From positions 8,898-72,897 of the forward strand of contig JADKAV010000021.1 in assembly GCA_016719135.1 (NCBI GenBank): a stretch of 64,000 nucleotides of DNA, read 5' to 3'. Of this stretch, positions 8,627 to 21,379 are shown in pieces. Each line of letters begins with the position of its first letter. The first letter of the stretch is position 1. This DNA is from Micrococcales bacterium. GTDB lineage: Bacteria; Actinomycetota; Actinomycetes; S36-B12; UBA10799. Under the pieces are notes generated by a model that did no database searches, was not told where the DNA came from, and saw only the letters and a list, made by a program, of their open reading frames with translations. The position numbers were made by a program, and so were the translations under genes.

Positions 8627-8632
8627 AGGACC

Positions 8633-11166
<2,534 letters not shown>

Positions 11167-11234
11167 GGAGGGTGCGCCGACGTTCCCGCGGCATTCGGTT
11201 GATTCTGACCACAGACATCTGGCGCGGGCTTGGC

Positions 11235-11240
11235 TAGGGT
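11235..11240 (+). promoter_or_regulatory. Putative leaderless -10 box of the 16-kb operon
   Basis: TAGGGT ends seven bases before an ATG at 11248. No other promoter-like sequence is seen for the seven genes downstream, all of which overlap, so this may drive the whole block. Confidence 0.4.
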
Positions 11241-11247
11241 TTCGCGC

Positions 11248-11729
11248 ATGGAGCGCGCGCGCACCACGCCCGCACGCCATCGGCCAGACGCCGAGGCGTG
11301 CGGTTTCCGTGGAAGCCAGTCGCACGTTCGCTCGAGATGACGTCGACGGCGCTCGACCGACTGCAGGATGCCTGCTCGCAGTCCCCCGACGCTGAAACCG
11401 GGGGGCTTCTGATCGGCTCCGGCAGCACCTGCGCAGACGTCCGAATTCTGGCCAATAAGACTGTCGGCGATCGCCGGACCACCTATGCCGTCGACCCGGA
11501 CGATCTTCACCACGTCGAGCTCTCTTTGGGAAGCCGTCGGTCGATCGGATGGTGGCACAGCCATGTCGCCCGCTCGCCGCGACCGAGCCCGGGCGACGTG
11601 GCCGATGCGCCCTGGGCGACCTTCCAAGTCATCGTGTCGCTGGTCGCCGGAAGGGGTCTGCGGATTTCGCGGTGGTGGGTGGACCACCACGGCAGGTGGC
11701 ATGACTTGGGGGAGTTGCGGTGGCGCTGA
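11248..11729 (+). CDS. JAMM/MPN (Mov34/JAB1) metallopeptidase
   Basis: A single JAMM domain of about 160 residues. The motif elements are complete: the Glu of DAETGGLLIG (about residue 50), HSH at about residue 103 (GWWHSHVARSPRPSPGD), then Ser and Asp at the exact JAMM spacing H-x-H-x7-S-x2-D. Such enzymes are zinc isopeptidases that cut ubiquitin-like tails, release sulfur carriers, or process phage tail proteins. The start is uncertain: the ATG at 11248 has the -10 box TAGGGT but needs a one-base correction near 11298 (one G lost in GCGGTG); without it the frame can start at GTG 11298 or ATG 11337, the latter cutting off the first strand. No ubiquitin-like, E1 or E2 gene is nearby. The last codons overlap the next gene. 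Confidence 0.8.
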
Positions 11730-12832
11730 GTCTGCTCGAGGAATGGGGGCGCGGTCTGTTCACCCTTCCCGGGATGGGCGAACGCATCCGCGGCGATCCT
11801 CCCGCCGAACCGGCCGGCGGCTGGCCGGAGGATTTCGACCCTGCTTCCCTGCCGACCCTGGCCGAGGAGGCCGTCCGGGTCGCGAGGCCTGCGATTCGAG
11901 CACTGCTGCTGGCGGGTCACCGTCCGCTGACCGCGACCTTCGTCGGCCTGAAGGCGACCGCTGACATCGTGGTGGATATCGGCGCGCGGTCGTCGGCGTC
12001 GGTGGGTCCCGGGTCAGTGACTGGGCTCGATCCCGCCGCCTCCGTGGCAGTCAGCTTCGCAACGGTTCCGATGTTGAACGCCCGCAGCGTTTTCGAGGCG
12101 GTGTATCAAGTCGACGTGCTCGGGCCTGCCACCGACGACCGTGAGCCAGTGGAACCAACCGATGTCGACGTGGCCGGCATGAGTCTGGCCGCCGACCTCA
12201 GCGGCATCAGCGGCGACGGCTTCGAGCTGGATCTTGGCCGTGCAGAGCCCGGCAGCGTCCTGATCTGGGGGACCGGAACGGGTAGCCCGCCGCTTGCTGT
12301 CCTGACCGAATCGGTGGCGGCCTTCGTCCATCCGGTCATCGCGCGCCTGGCGAGCATTTACCAGGCCGCCGCCCCGCTGGCACCCGGTGGCACGGGTCTG
12401 TTGTGGCTGTTCGACCCCTCGACCTGGTGGTCGCCGGATTGGACGTCGGCCGATCCTCAGCGGGAGCGGGGCAAACGGGCTCTGACCAGAGTCGGCAATC
12501 GCGGGCTGACGGGAATCGGCACCGAGCTGAGCCATGCGAATTTCATCACCGGTCAGGTCGACGGCACCGGCCTTGTCAGCGGCGTGCTCACCGGTTGGTT
12601 CCCCAAAGCCAGCGCACGCAACCTGAGCCGCAAGGCCGGGCGGATGTTGCCGGTGGACGACACGATCACGCCCGAGCTGGTCGACTCCTGGTCCGACCAG
12701 TGCTGGTTGGACCACCTGCTTTCGTGGGCCAGATGGGGCGTCATACAGCCTCCGGCACTCCCGCAGGCCGACGTCGATATCGGCGCCGGCGCCGGCGACA
12801 TCGACGAGATCGGTGACTGGTCACGGCCGTGA
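11720..12832 (+). CDS. Hypothetical protein, operon gene 2
   Basis: A 370-residue intact protein that I do not recognise. It starts at a GTG at 11720, overlapping the JAMM stop. The N-terminal 70 residues are helical (LPTLAEEAVRVARPAIRALL), followed by an alternating-strand region (ATADIVVDIG, VAVSFATVPML, FEAVYQVDVLG), then an acidic stretch around DVDVAGMSLAADLS. The segment GSVLIWGTGTGSPPLAVL looks like a loop-strand element but is not a clear nucleotide-binding motif. Tryptophan-rich pieces follow (LLWLFDPSTWWSPDW, LDHLLSWARWG). There is no signal peptide and no transmembrane helix. Composition fits a soluble partner of the large downstream proteins. Function unknown. Confidence 0.7.
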   Translation: MALSLLEEWGRGLFTLPGMGERIRGDPPAEPAGGWPEDFDPASLPTLAEEAVRVARPAIRALLLAGHRPLTATFVGLKATADIVVDIGARSSASVGPGSVTGLDPAASVAVSFATVPMLNARSVFEAVYQVDVLGPATDDREPVEPTDVDVAGMSLAADLSGISGDGFELDLGRAEPGSVLIWGTGTGSPPLAVLTESVAAFVHPVIARLASIYQAAAPLAPGGTGLLWLFDPSTWWSPDWTSADPQRERGKRALTRVGNRGLTGIGTELSHANFITGQVDGTGLVSGVLTGWFPKASARNLSRKAGRMLPVDDTITPELVDSWSDQCWLDHLLSWARWGVIQPPALPQADVDIGAGAGDIDEIGDWSRP

Positions 12833-15350
12833 TGAACGCGGACCGGTCCCAGGTCGCCTAGCCGTCACCGGCGACAGCGAACTCGTCGCTTGGCTCATCA
12901 ACCGCTGGCACGGCGTGCAGACGATCGAGGACGCCGTCTGCTGGGAACTGATCCGCAAGGACGATGACAAGGACGAGTTGCTGGTGGTCGCCGCGCCGGG
13001 GGTGCAGATCAGCGTGCCGCAGGACCCCAATCCGTGGTGGGAATGGACCATCGTCAGGGTGCAGGACCCGGCGCTCGTGCCGAACTGGGGCGAGCGCATC
13101 ATGCTCGACGTCCTGCTCCCTTCCCGATCGCCCTTGAGCCGCGCCCGGACTTGAACTCGTGGCCGAGCAACAAGCCCCCGGATCTCGACCCGGACAACCC
13201 GACACCGACCCCGGTGGATCCCGTGGTGATGGTCTTTCCCAGCCCCACCGGTTGCCGCATGATATCCGTGTACGAGAACGGCGCCCGCGCTGGAGATCCG
13301 TACTTCGTCGCGGAGTTGACCGTGAGTGAGACCTCCGGAGTGGATCGTTACGCCATCGATGCCCTGATGGGTCTGACCTTCGACTTCGGGTACGACGCCA
13401 CCGTCTCCCGACCGCGGATCACGATAGTGAGCATCTGGGCGAGCTCCGACGAGGTGGTGGACATCACCTACGCGGTGCCGACCTTCCGCTTCTGCCAGTA
13501 CCACTGCAGGCTGACCCCGGACTCGACCGAAATGCCCCGCTTCGGTGAATCGCACCCGGTGCCTCAGAGTGACCTGGTCTGGCCGTGGGAGGAGAACCCC
13601 GGGGGAGTGCCCCTCACCATGCACCTGCCCGCGGGCGTCATGGCCCCGGACGGCTCGATCACCCAGCAGGACGTCAATCAGATCACCGACGCCATGTGGG
13701 GAGATGCGATCTGGGGGCAATACTGGACCACCAGCAAGGCCAAGCCCGGCACCACGGTCAACGGGGAATGGATGCAGATGGTCGCCGACTTCGCTGTCGG
13801 CCTGATCCCGTGGGTGGGAGATGCCGTCGACGTCGCCGAGTTCGGCTACGCGATGTTCAGCGGCAAGGACCGCTGGGGTCGTCCGCTGACGAATTTCGAC
13901 CTCGTCGTCCTCGGAGCCTGCGCTGCCCTGCCGTTCGTCTCCACTGGCATGGTCAAAGGTCTGGCCCATGGCCAGACGCATGAGTGTGGACGAGATCGTG
14001 ACGGACGCGGCGAGAGCACCGTTCGTGGCCCACGGTGGTGACGACTTCTGGGAGACGATGGCAAAACTCGTCGTGAACCCCAGTCGGCCGGGCACCGAGG
14101 AGGCGATCGATGCCGCCCGGGCGGGCAGCCGCCGTCTCCAGCAACTGCCCATTGCAGAACGACGACAGGTGATCCGTTCCATGCGGGTTGTCCTCGAACA
14201 GTGCAGCGAGGAGATCGCCTCGAAGGTGACCTCGCGGACGCTGGCACTCGGTGATCTGCTCAAGAATGACAACGAGTTCTGGGTGGCTCCGCTGCAGTGG
14301 CATTACCAACGGTGGCGGCGGGCCCGCATCACCGCGGCCGAGAAGGCCGGGGCGTCGATCCCCACGGACATCAGCCCGGCCGACTACTGGCAGGCCTCCC
14401 GGGGCCGGCCGCGCGCGATGTTCGACTCGCTGCTGGGACTGACGCCGACCGAACAGGCCGCGCTGGCCAAGAAGAACGCGCTCAGCAGCAGCAAATGGGG
14501 ACCCGTGCCCACCGTCACCCGGGCCGGAGGTGTACGCGCGGCTTTCCTGGTCGGGCGCGTCGGCGACATCCTGGCTGCGGTCCCGGTGCAGCACCGACAG
14601 CGGATCGAGGCGCTGCTGGCCCGGCTGTCACCGGACGGCACTGCCGCGGGGATCGATGCCGCCGGCCTGCGCAAGCTCATGGGTGACAATGCGACCCTTC
14701 ACCCGGACGAGCTTGGAGCGCGCCTGGCCGGAGCGCTGGAGATCATGGTCGACGAGGCGGCGCAGGCCGGGGCGAACGTCGACGACCTATTGGCGCTAAA
14801 CCGGGTCGAGGGCATCTTCAAGGAGATCGTGGTACTCAGCGGGCCCGGTTACCGGCAGCAAGCAGCGGAGATCTTCGTGATCGCCAAGGCGCTGGCCGAT
14901 GGTGACGTGATCCGGATCCAGGAGGATCTGCTCACCGCGGCCGGCACGGTCGCCAAAGGCCCGGATGTGATCCGTTCCGCCGGTGGGGTGCCACAGATCG
15001 TGCAGGTCACGGCGCAGGTCTCGGTGGACGCGATACTGGGCTCCGGCAACAAGGTCATGAAGCAGTTCACCGACGACTTGCGGCGGGTGTACGACCAGTT
15101 CGGCGGCTTGCGACTTCCCTCGTTCGACGACCCGACGGTCATCGTGGACGCATCGACCGAGATCGTGTTCAAAGTCGACTTCGACTACCTGCTGCTCAAC
15201 TCCCGCAAGACGGCCGACGACCTAGAGGACCAGTGGGTGGAGGACGCCTTCGTCCTCCAGCAACACCTCGAGGACTACATCGCGGCGATGGATCTTCCCG
15301 GTCCTGCGCTGACTGTGGTGGTTGAGGCGTTCCGGAGGACGGACCCATGA
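12832..15350 (+). CDS. Large hypothetical protein with pre-toxin-like segment, operon gene 3, frameshifted
   Basis: Read across indels this is one protein of about 838 residues. The N-terminal part has WLINRWHG and NPWWEWTIVRVQDP; the frame changes near 13114 (one G missing, giving DVLAPFPIALEPRPD) and again near 13970, where GMVKGLA continues into RRMSVDEIV. An early change near 12858 is likely if the ATG at 12832 is used; a GTG at 12813 avoids it. Around residues 325-375 it reads DFAVGLIPWVGDAVDVAEFG then FSGKDRWGRPL and LGACAALPF, the layout of the pre-toxin domain that precedes the toxin in polymorphic toxins. The 450 residues after it (helical, with VTQVSVDAIL-type strands near the end) match no toxin I know. 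Two separate genes are the alternative. No immunity gene is evident. Confidence 0.6.
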
Positions 15351-18300
15351 TCGTTCGCCTGATCGCAGACCTGTTCGCGCCGCTCATCCTGGCGATCACC
15401 GACCGCGACGACCTCGAAGTACTGCTCGTAGATCTCGGGGTAAGCGTCACCGACGACTTCCCGGACGACCCGTTGGACGGTCTGCGGGCAGTCGCCCCGA
15501 TCGGTGCCGTCGAGGACCTCGTGGACCTGATCGGTCCCCTGCTGGACGATCCCGAGGCGGACCTCGATGCAACCACGGTCGCGGCGGTTGTCGACGCCGC
15601 CGATTCGTTGCTCACGGGGCTGCGAGACGTGGTCCCGGCCTCCGCGGCTCCGACGTGGTTGGACGCTGCCGAGCTTCAGGCCGCGCTGGAGAACCTGCCC
15701 GGCTATCTGCTCTACCGGTGGATCGAATCCCTGTCCCCGGTGACGGCAGCCGTTCTGGATCTCGCTGGCGCGGTGGATGTGATCGAAGCCTCTGGACGAA
15801 GGGTTCTTGACCACCAGGCGGTGGCGGCCTTGTTCGCGGATCCCATCGTGCACAGCGAGCAGATCTATCGCCCGGATGGTTCGTTGGACGCCAACCTCTT
15901 GTTGGGCAGGCTCTTGGTGGTCGCGCGGGCGGCGGGTCTGGAGCTCACCGGGGACGGGATTCAGGTGCCACCATGGCTCTGTACGACCCGCAGGACCGCG
16001 GATCCGTCCAACTGCACGTGGCCGCGGAGGATCCGACCTGGTGCTGGTGGCCAACGTGGCCGGCCAACCGCGGACGTCGTTCGACGTGGCCGACTTCCTT
16101 CTGGTCACGCTGGAGGCCGATCGTTCGGTGTTACCCGGTGCCTCGCTGCGGGTGTCGGGTGAGGGTTTGGCCACCGTCGCACCGGTGGTGGGTTCACCGC
16201 GTCTCACCGCGCGGGCGGCGCTGACCTCCCCGGAGGAACCGTGGTCGTTGATCGGAAGCCGGCCCGGTACTCGCATCGAGGTCTCCAGCGTGAGTTTCGA
16301 GGCCGGCGTCCGTTTCGGGTCGCAGGCCGGTGTCCACGTCCTGCTCGAGGTTCCCACCGCGGGCATGTCTCTGACGATCGAACCCGGTGATGCCGACTCG
16401 TTCCTGGGATCAGTGCTGGGCGACACCTCGATCCGGGTGCCGTTCGACTTCTCCATGGGCTACGACAGCGCGACCGGATTGACTTCATCCGGGGGTCTCG
16501 GTGTGGCCTTCAAGGTGCCGTTGGCCCTGCGTCTGGGCCCCATCGAGATTGCTGGGCTGGACGTGGCAGCCGTGATCGACGGATCGACGCTCGCGGTCAC
16601 CGCCACAGCCGACGTCCTGGGTTCAATCGGTCCCTTGTCGCTGGCCCTGTCCGGAATCGGGGCCGCTGCCAGACTCGACCTGGCTGCCGGTTCCGCGCCC
16701 CGGATCGGGTTCGAACCGCCGACCGGGGTCGGGTTGGGGATCGATCTCGGGGTGGCGAAAGGTGGCGGATTCCTCGACATTCACCCTGACGAGGGTCGCT
16801 ACGACGGTGTCATCGAACTCGAGGTGATCGCAGTCGGCGTCTCGGCGTTCGTCATCGTCGAGACTGACCCCTGACCTTGACAGCTGGTCGATGATGATGG
16901 CCCTCTTCATCCAGATCCCGGCCATCCAACTCGGGTTCGGTTTCGTTGTCCGGTCTGGGCGGTCTGGCGGGTATCAATCGTGGCATCGACGCCGACGCTC
17001 TCCGGTGATGCGGTGCGGTCAGGTCCCTGGACACGATCCTGTTCCCCAGACCCGATCGCGCAGGCACCGCTGATCATCGACACGCTGTCGTCCATCTTCC
17101 CGGTCGCCGACGGCCAGTACGTCTTCGGACCCGTGGTGAAGATCGGCTGGGGCACGCCGACCCTGGTCGACCTGAGCGTGGGCGTGGTCATCGAGGTGCC
17201 CGATCCGATCCGCATAGCGATCATCGGGTCCGTCGCGGCGATCCTGCCGCGTCCGGAAATGCCACTGGTGGAGCTTCATCTCGACGTCGCGGGAGTGGTC
17301 GATTTCGAGGCGGGAACACTGGCCGTCGACGCGAGCCTGCACCACTCGAGCATCATCGGGTTCAGTCTCGCCGGCGACATGGCACTGCGCGCCTCCTTCC
17401 GGGACGCGCCGTCGCTGCTGCTCGCCCTCGGCGGCTTCCACCGCGACTTCGAACCGCCCGCCGGGTTTCCCCGGCTCGCCCGGCTGTCGATCGGGCTGAA
17501 CTCGGGGCCGCTGTTCCGGATCTCGTTCGACTGCTACATCGCGATCACGTCGAACACCGTGCAGTTCGGCGCCGCGTTCGAGATCGTGGCCGAAGTCGGC
17601 AGCTTTGCCATCGAGGGCGGCACCGAGTTCGACGCGCTCATCCGATTCAACCCGTTCGCTCTGACGCCGTCGATCGGGCTGTACATCTCGGTCAGTGCTG
17701 CTGGCTTCGACCTGATGGGCGTGTGGCTGTCGGGGCGACTGGAGGGCCCGAATCCATGGCACATCACCGGATTCGCGGAGTTCAAAAGCTCTCGGGATGA
17801 AGAAGCAGGTGAACGTCGACGAGATCATCGGCACACGGTCGGCCGAGATCACACCGGCGATCCCCGACGTGCTTGCGATGGTCATCAAGCGCTCGCGCTG
17901 GACGGTGCCTGGACGGCCGCGGTCTCCGGCACCGATGGTGTCACGCTGCGGAGCGCATCCCAGACGAACGACGATCTGTAGGCCGGTCCGCGGGGCCGCC
18001 TGGAGGTGGGCCAGAACGTCGTTCCGCTCGGTGAACCACTGGAAGTACGGCAACGCCGGGGTTGCTGCACTCGAGTTCCGGTTGCGGCCCGGCGCAGGGC
18101 TGGCACTGACCGGAACTGTTCGCGACTTCGGTTCTCCCGGGTCACTACACATTTCAAACCGAAGGGCGACTTGCGGCGCCGTCGTTCGAATTGATGGATG
18201 CCGGGATCGTTCTCGGGGAGGCGCGGTGCGGTCCATCACGACCGACCCGGCTGGGGTTCGAGTCCATCCTGCTCGATACCGACCTCAGGCTTTCAGGCCC

Positions 18301-18551
18301 CTCCACCGGTGCGGTGTCGCCGGGGTCCGTCGTGCCGTTCGGTCGGGTGCAGGCACTCTGATCATCAGCCGATGACCACGGATTCCGGGCCACAGGTACC
18401 GACACCTACGGTGTCGTCAGGCCCACCTTCGTCGTGGCTGGCGCCTTGAGCGGCAAAGGGTACCGAACCGGCCGCCAGCACCTTCCTTGCGGCTGCGACG
18501 CGGGTTGACCGTGGCCAGGTGATCGCCATGGCCGGGGAGAACGACCGATGA
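15347..18551 (+). CDS. DUF6603 family protein, operon gene 4, multiple frameshifts
   Basis: The ATG at 15347 overlaps the previous stop. Reading across at least eight indels (near 15972, 16030, 16870, 16945, 17030, 17790, 17960, 18450) gives about 1,060 residues. The core is a long run of alternating strands of the form 'LGPIEIAGLDVAAVIDGS', then VFGPVVKIGWGTPTLVDL, VEVPDPIRIAIIG-like, FSLAGDMALRASF, GGFHRDFEPPAGFPRLARL, ITSNTVQFGAAFE and PNPWHITGFAEF. I recognise these as DUF6603, a family of large beta-rich proteins without known function. The end reads AAKGTEPAASTFLAAATRV and stops with TGA at 18549-18551. No signal peptide or clear membrane helix. The high density of indels here could also be pseudogenisation, but flanking essential genes have the same kind of errors. 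Confidence 0.75.
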
Positions 18552-21379
18552 GCGAATCCATTCAGTTCCTGCCGTGGTTCCGGACCGGGTTGGCCGCGAC
18601 GATCGAAGGTGACACCGGTGGTACCCCGGTGATGCTGTCCTTGGCGGTCGCCGTCGAGGCTGTCCGCGCCGACGATGGCGATACAGAGGTCACCGACCTT
18701 CCCGGGCGTTCGATCAGGTTGCACGGGCCGGGCGCGGTGACTGCCGTCCATGACGATCAGATCATCCGGCGATACCCCGAACCCGGTGCCACCGATCCGG
18801 AGCCCAACTACTTTTGCGCCGTCGAGTTCAGTAGCCCCGACTTCCCGTGGCGCTTCACGCCGGCCGCGCCTGATGCGGACAACCGGCTGCAACCGTGGCT
18901 GGCCCTGGTGGTGGTGGAGGACGTTCCCGGCGTTCTGCGTTCGGGGCCCTTCGGGCTGGACGTACTGCACATCGAGGATTCCGCACGTGAGCTGCCTCCC
19001 CCGGCAGACGTCTGGGCGTGGGCTCATGTGCAGGTAGATTCCGCCGACCCCGACGTCGATCCGGTGGCACTGTACGCGCGCAGTCCCGCAGCACTGCGCT
19101 CGCGACTGCTCTGCCCGCGCAGGCTCATCGCCGACCGGTCGTGGATCGCGTGTGTCGTTCCCACCTACGAGGCGGGCCGACTAGCTGGCCTGGGCATCGT
19201 CAACAGCGGCGCCACGGGCCACGCCTGGCCCGCCACTGGTCCGGTGGAACTGCCGGTGTACCACACGTGGAGGTTCCGGACCAGCGAGCGCGGCGATTTC
19301 GAATCGCTGGTGCGCCGATTGAGGCCGGTCGAACTGCCGCCGGCGGTCGGCGTCCGAGACCTCGACATCAGCCGTCCTGGAAGCGGACTGCCGGACGCGG
19401 AGGGCACGATTGTCAGCTTCGTCGGTGCGCTGGTCTCCCCCGCGGCCACCGCCCGGCAGTGGAGCCCCCGTCACCGCCGGCAGACCGCAGCGGCCCTGCG
19501 CGAGGTGCTCCGGGACGACGTACCGCAACCGGCCCCCGACATCGACTACGACCCGCTCCAGCACGACCCCGTGGTGCGTCCGGCGCTGTACGGGTCGGTC
19601 CAGTCGCAATGCACCAGCCTCGACGATTCGGCGCCGCGCTGGATGGAACAACTCAACCTGGACCCTTCGGTCCGGTCCGTGGGCAGGGTTGGAGCGGCCG
19701 TGGTCCGGCGTGATCAAGAGCAACTCATGGACGCGGCGTGGGAGGCGGCCAAGGGCCTTGAGGAGGTGAACCGGCGGCTGCGGGCGGCAACCCTGGCGCT
19801 CGAGGCCGGGACAGCGCTTCAGCACCGACTCGACGCACTGCCGGGCGAACGGCTCCTGCAGTTCGCTGGGCCCTCGCTGGCCCGTGTCGCGGGGGGCCGG
19901 GGTACTTTGCTGCGCGAACTCAAGCAGTCGATCTCCCCGACGCCGCCGGACTCGGCGCCTACCGGCGGATCGCCCGACCGCGCGGTCCCGTCTCGTGCGA
20001 CTCGGTCTGCGTGATCCTGCCACCTCGGTCAACCGGCGGCTGCTGGACGCGCCCGGCGGGCCGATCACGCATCACGCCAGGAGTGGCGGTACCGGCCGGA
20101 TGTGATGTGGCGGGACTCGAGCGGGACCTGCCCTCCGACGCCGACGATCCCGCGTTCGACATCGACCCGCAGATCCGTCGCTGGATCGATCCGGACAGCG
20201 AGGGGCTCACTGTGAGGCGGCTCGCGCAACCGACTCCGGAGGGCCCCGGTTTAAGCCAAAGCCGGGTCGTGGAGTGGAGGTGCTCGGCGTGCCCAGCCGC
20301 GATCGAATGGTCGTGGCTGCGCGGACTCCGCCCGCGTCAGGCTGTCCGGACCCGCGAGCTGCGCCCGTCGGCCAGCGCCGCCACCCTCCAAAGCCGCGAG
20401 CCTGCGGACGTCAATCCGGCCATCGCCGCCCGGTTGCGCACGACGATCAAGCCCCTCCTGGCGCCTGGCGAACGGCCGTCCCAGCCGGATGTGGGCCACG
20501 CCGTCCTTCCCGCTGGCCCTGTACACGCGGGTCCAGGAACTCTCCATCAGTACCTGGTCCCCGGCGTGGGCGATATCCCGGACGAGTCCGTCGGGCTGCT
20601 CGAGACGAATCCCCGGTACGTGGAGTCGCTGCTCGTCGGTGCCAATCACGAACTCAGTCGTGAATTCCTGTGGCGCGAATACCCCGCGCAACTGCACGAC
20701 ACCTGGTTCCAGCAGTTCTGGAACGCCCCCGCCCCCGACATCAACCCCATCGGTGAGTGGACACCGCACACGGAACTTGGGGCCAGACCGGCTCGACCAG
20801 GCCCGACCTGGTGATCGTCATCAAAGGGACGTTCCCCGCCGGTACCCCGACGTCCGCGTGTTCGCCGCCCGTGCCCAGTGGCGCCAGGAAAACGAGACAG
20901 GCCGGTGGTTCAGGGACGTGGCCGCCGACGCAGAGCAACGAGGGCCCTGTGCTGGCCGGCGAGTTGGCGCCTGGGATCGTCTTCTACGGTTTCGACCTCG
21001 ACGTCGATCAGGCTCCGGGGCGCAGCCCTAGGAACTGGCCTGGCGACCCGGGCTGGTTCTTCGTGCTGGAGGAACAGCCGCCTGGCATACGTTTCGGCCT
21101 GGACAGCCGGACCGGGTCGGTGGGAGGTGCGGGGCAGGGTGTCGCGCCGGCCAGCTGGGATGACCTCACATGGGCCAATGTGGCATCGGCTGACGCGCAA
21201 GAGGCGCCGACGTTCATCGATCTCGCGGCTACTCCTGGCTTCGGAGCGCAGCGCTGCCAGGCGCAGGCGGCACCGATGAGTGGGGCACGGATGCTGCGGG
21301 GCAGGCCAGGATCACCGTTCAGCGTCCCGTGCAACTGAAGGTCCACGCGTCCGCGATGCTCGGTCAGGCGCACTCGTGA
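18548..21379 (+). CDS. Large conserved protein of unassigned function, operon gene 5, frameshifted
   Basis: One gene of about 943 residues when indels near 19960, 20800, 20870 and 21265 are bridged. The first 480 residues (MSESIQFLPWFRTGLAA) are continuous and include LQPWLALVVVEDVPG and LCPRRLIADRSWIACVVPTY. The conserved core follows: LETNPRYVESLLVGANHE, REFLWREYPAQ, WFQQFW, then PDLVIVIKGTFPRRYPDV, IVFYGFDLD and PGWFFVLEEQP, ending VQRPVQLKVHASAML. From memory the same blocks (as 'NPRFVEAFMVGLNHEM..ELLWREYP' and 'PGWFFVLQEQP') recur in large uncharacterised bacterial proteins next to DUF6603 genes. No catalytic motif, signal peptide or membrane segment is visible. The ATG overlaps the upstream stop, and the stop overlaps the next ATG (TGATG). 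Confidence 0.75.

Noticed and set aside
11248..11729. Bacterial ubiquitin-like (E1/E2/JAB/Ubl) defence cassette
   Set aside because: Only the JAMM protein is present; no E1- or E2-like motif or small ubiquitin-like protein with a terminal Gly-Gly is seen next to it.
12832..15350. A polymorphic toxin-immunity pair
   Set aside because: The pre-toxin-like segment is followed by a long, unrecognised region in the same protein, with no small downstream immunity gene.
15347..18551. Pseudogene call for the DUF6603 gene
   Set aside because: The same indel type occurs in essential genes of the window, and coding character continues in one frame or another to the end.
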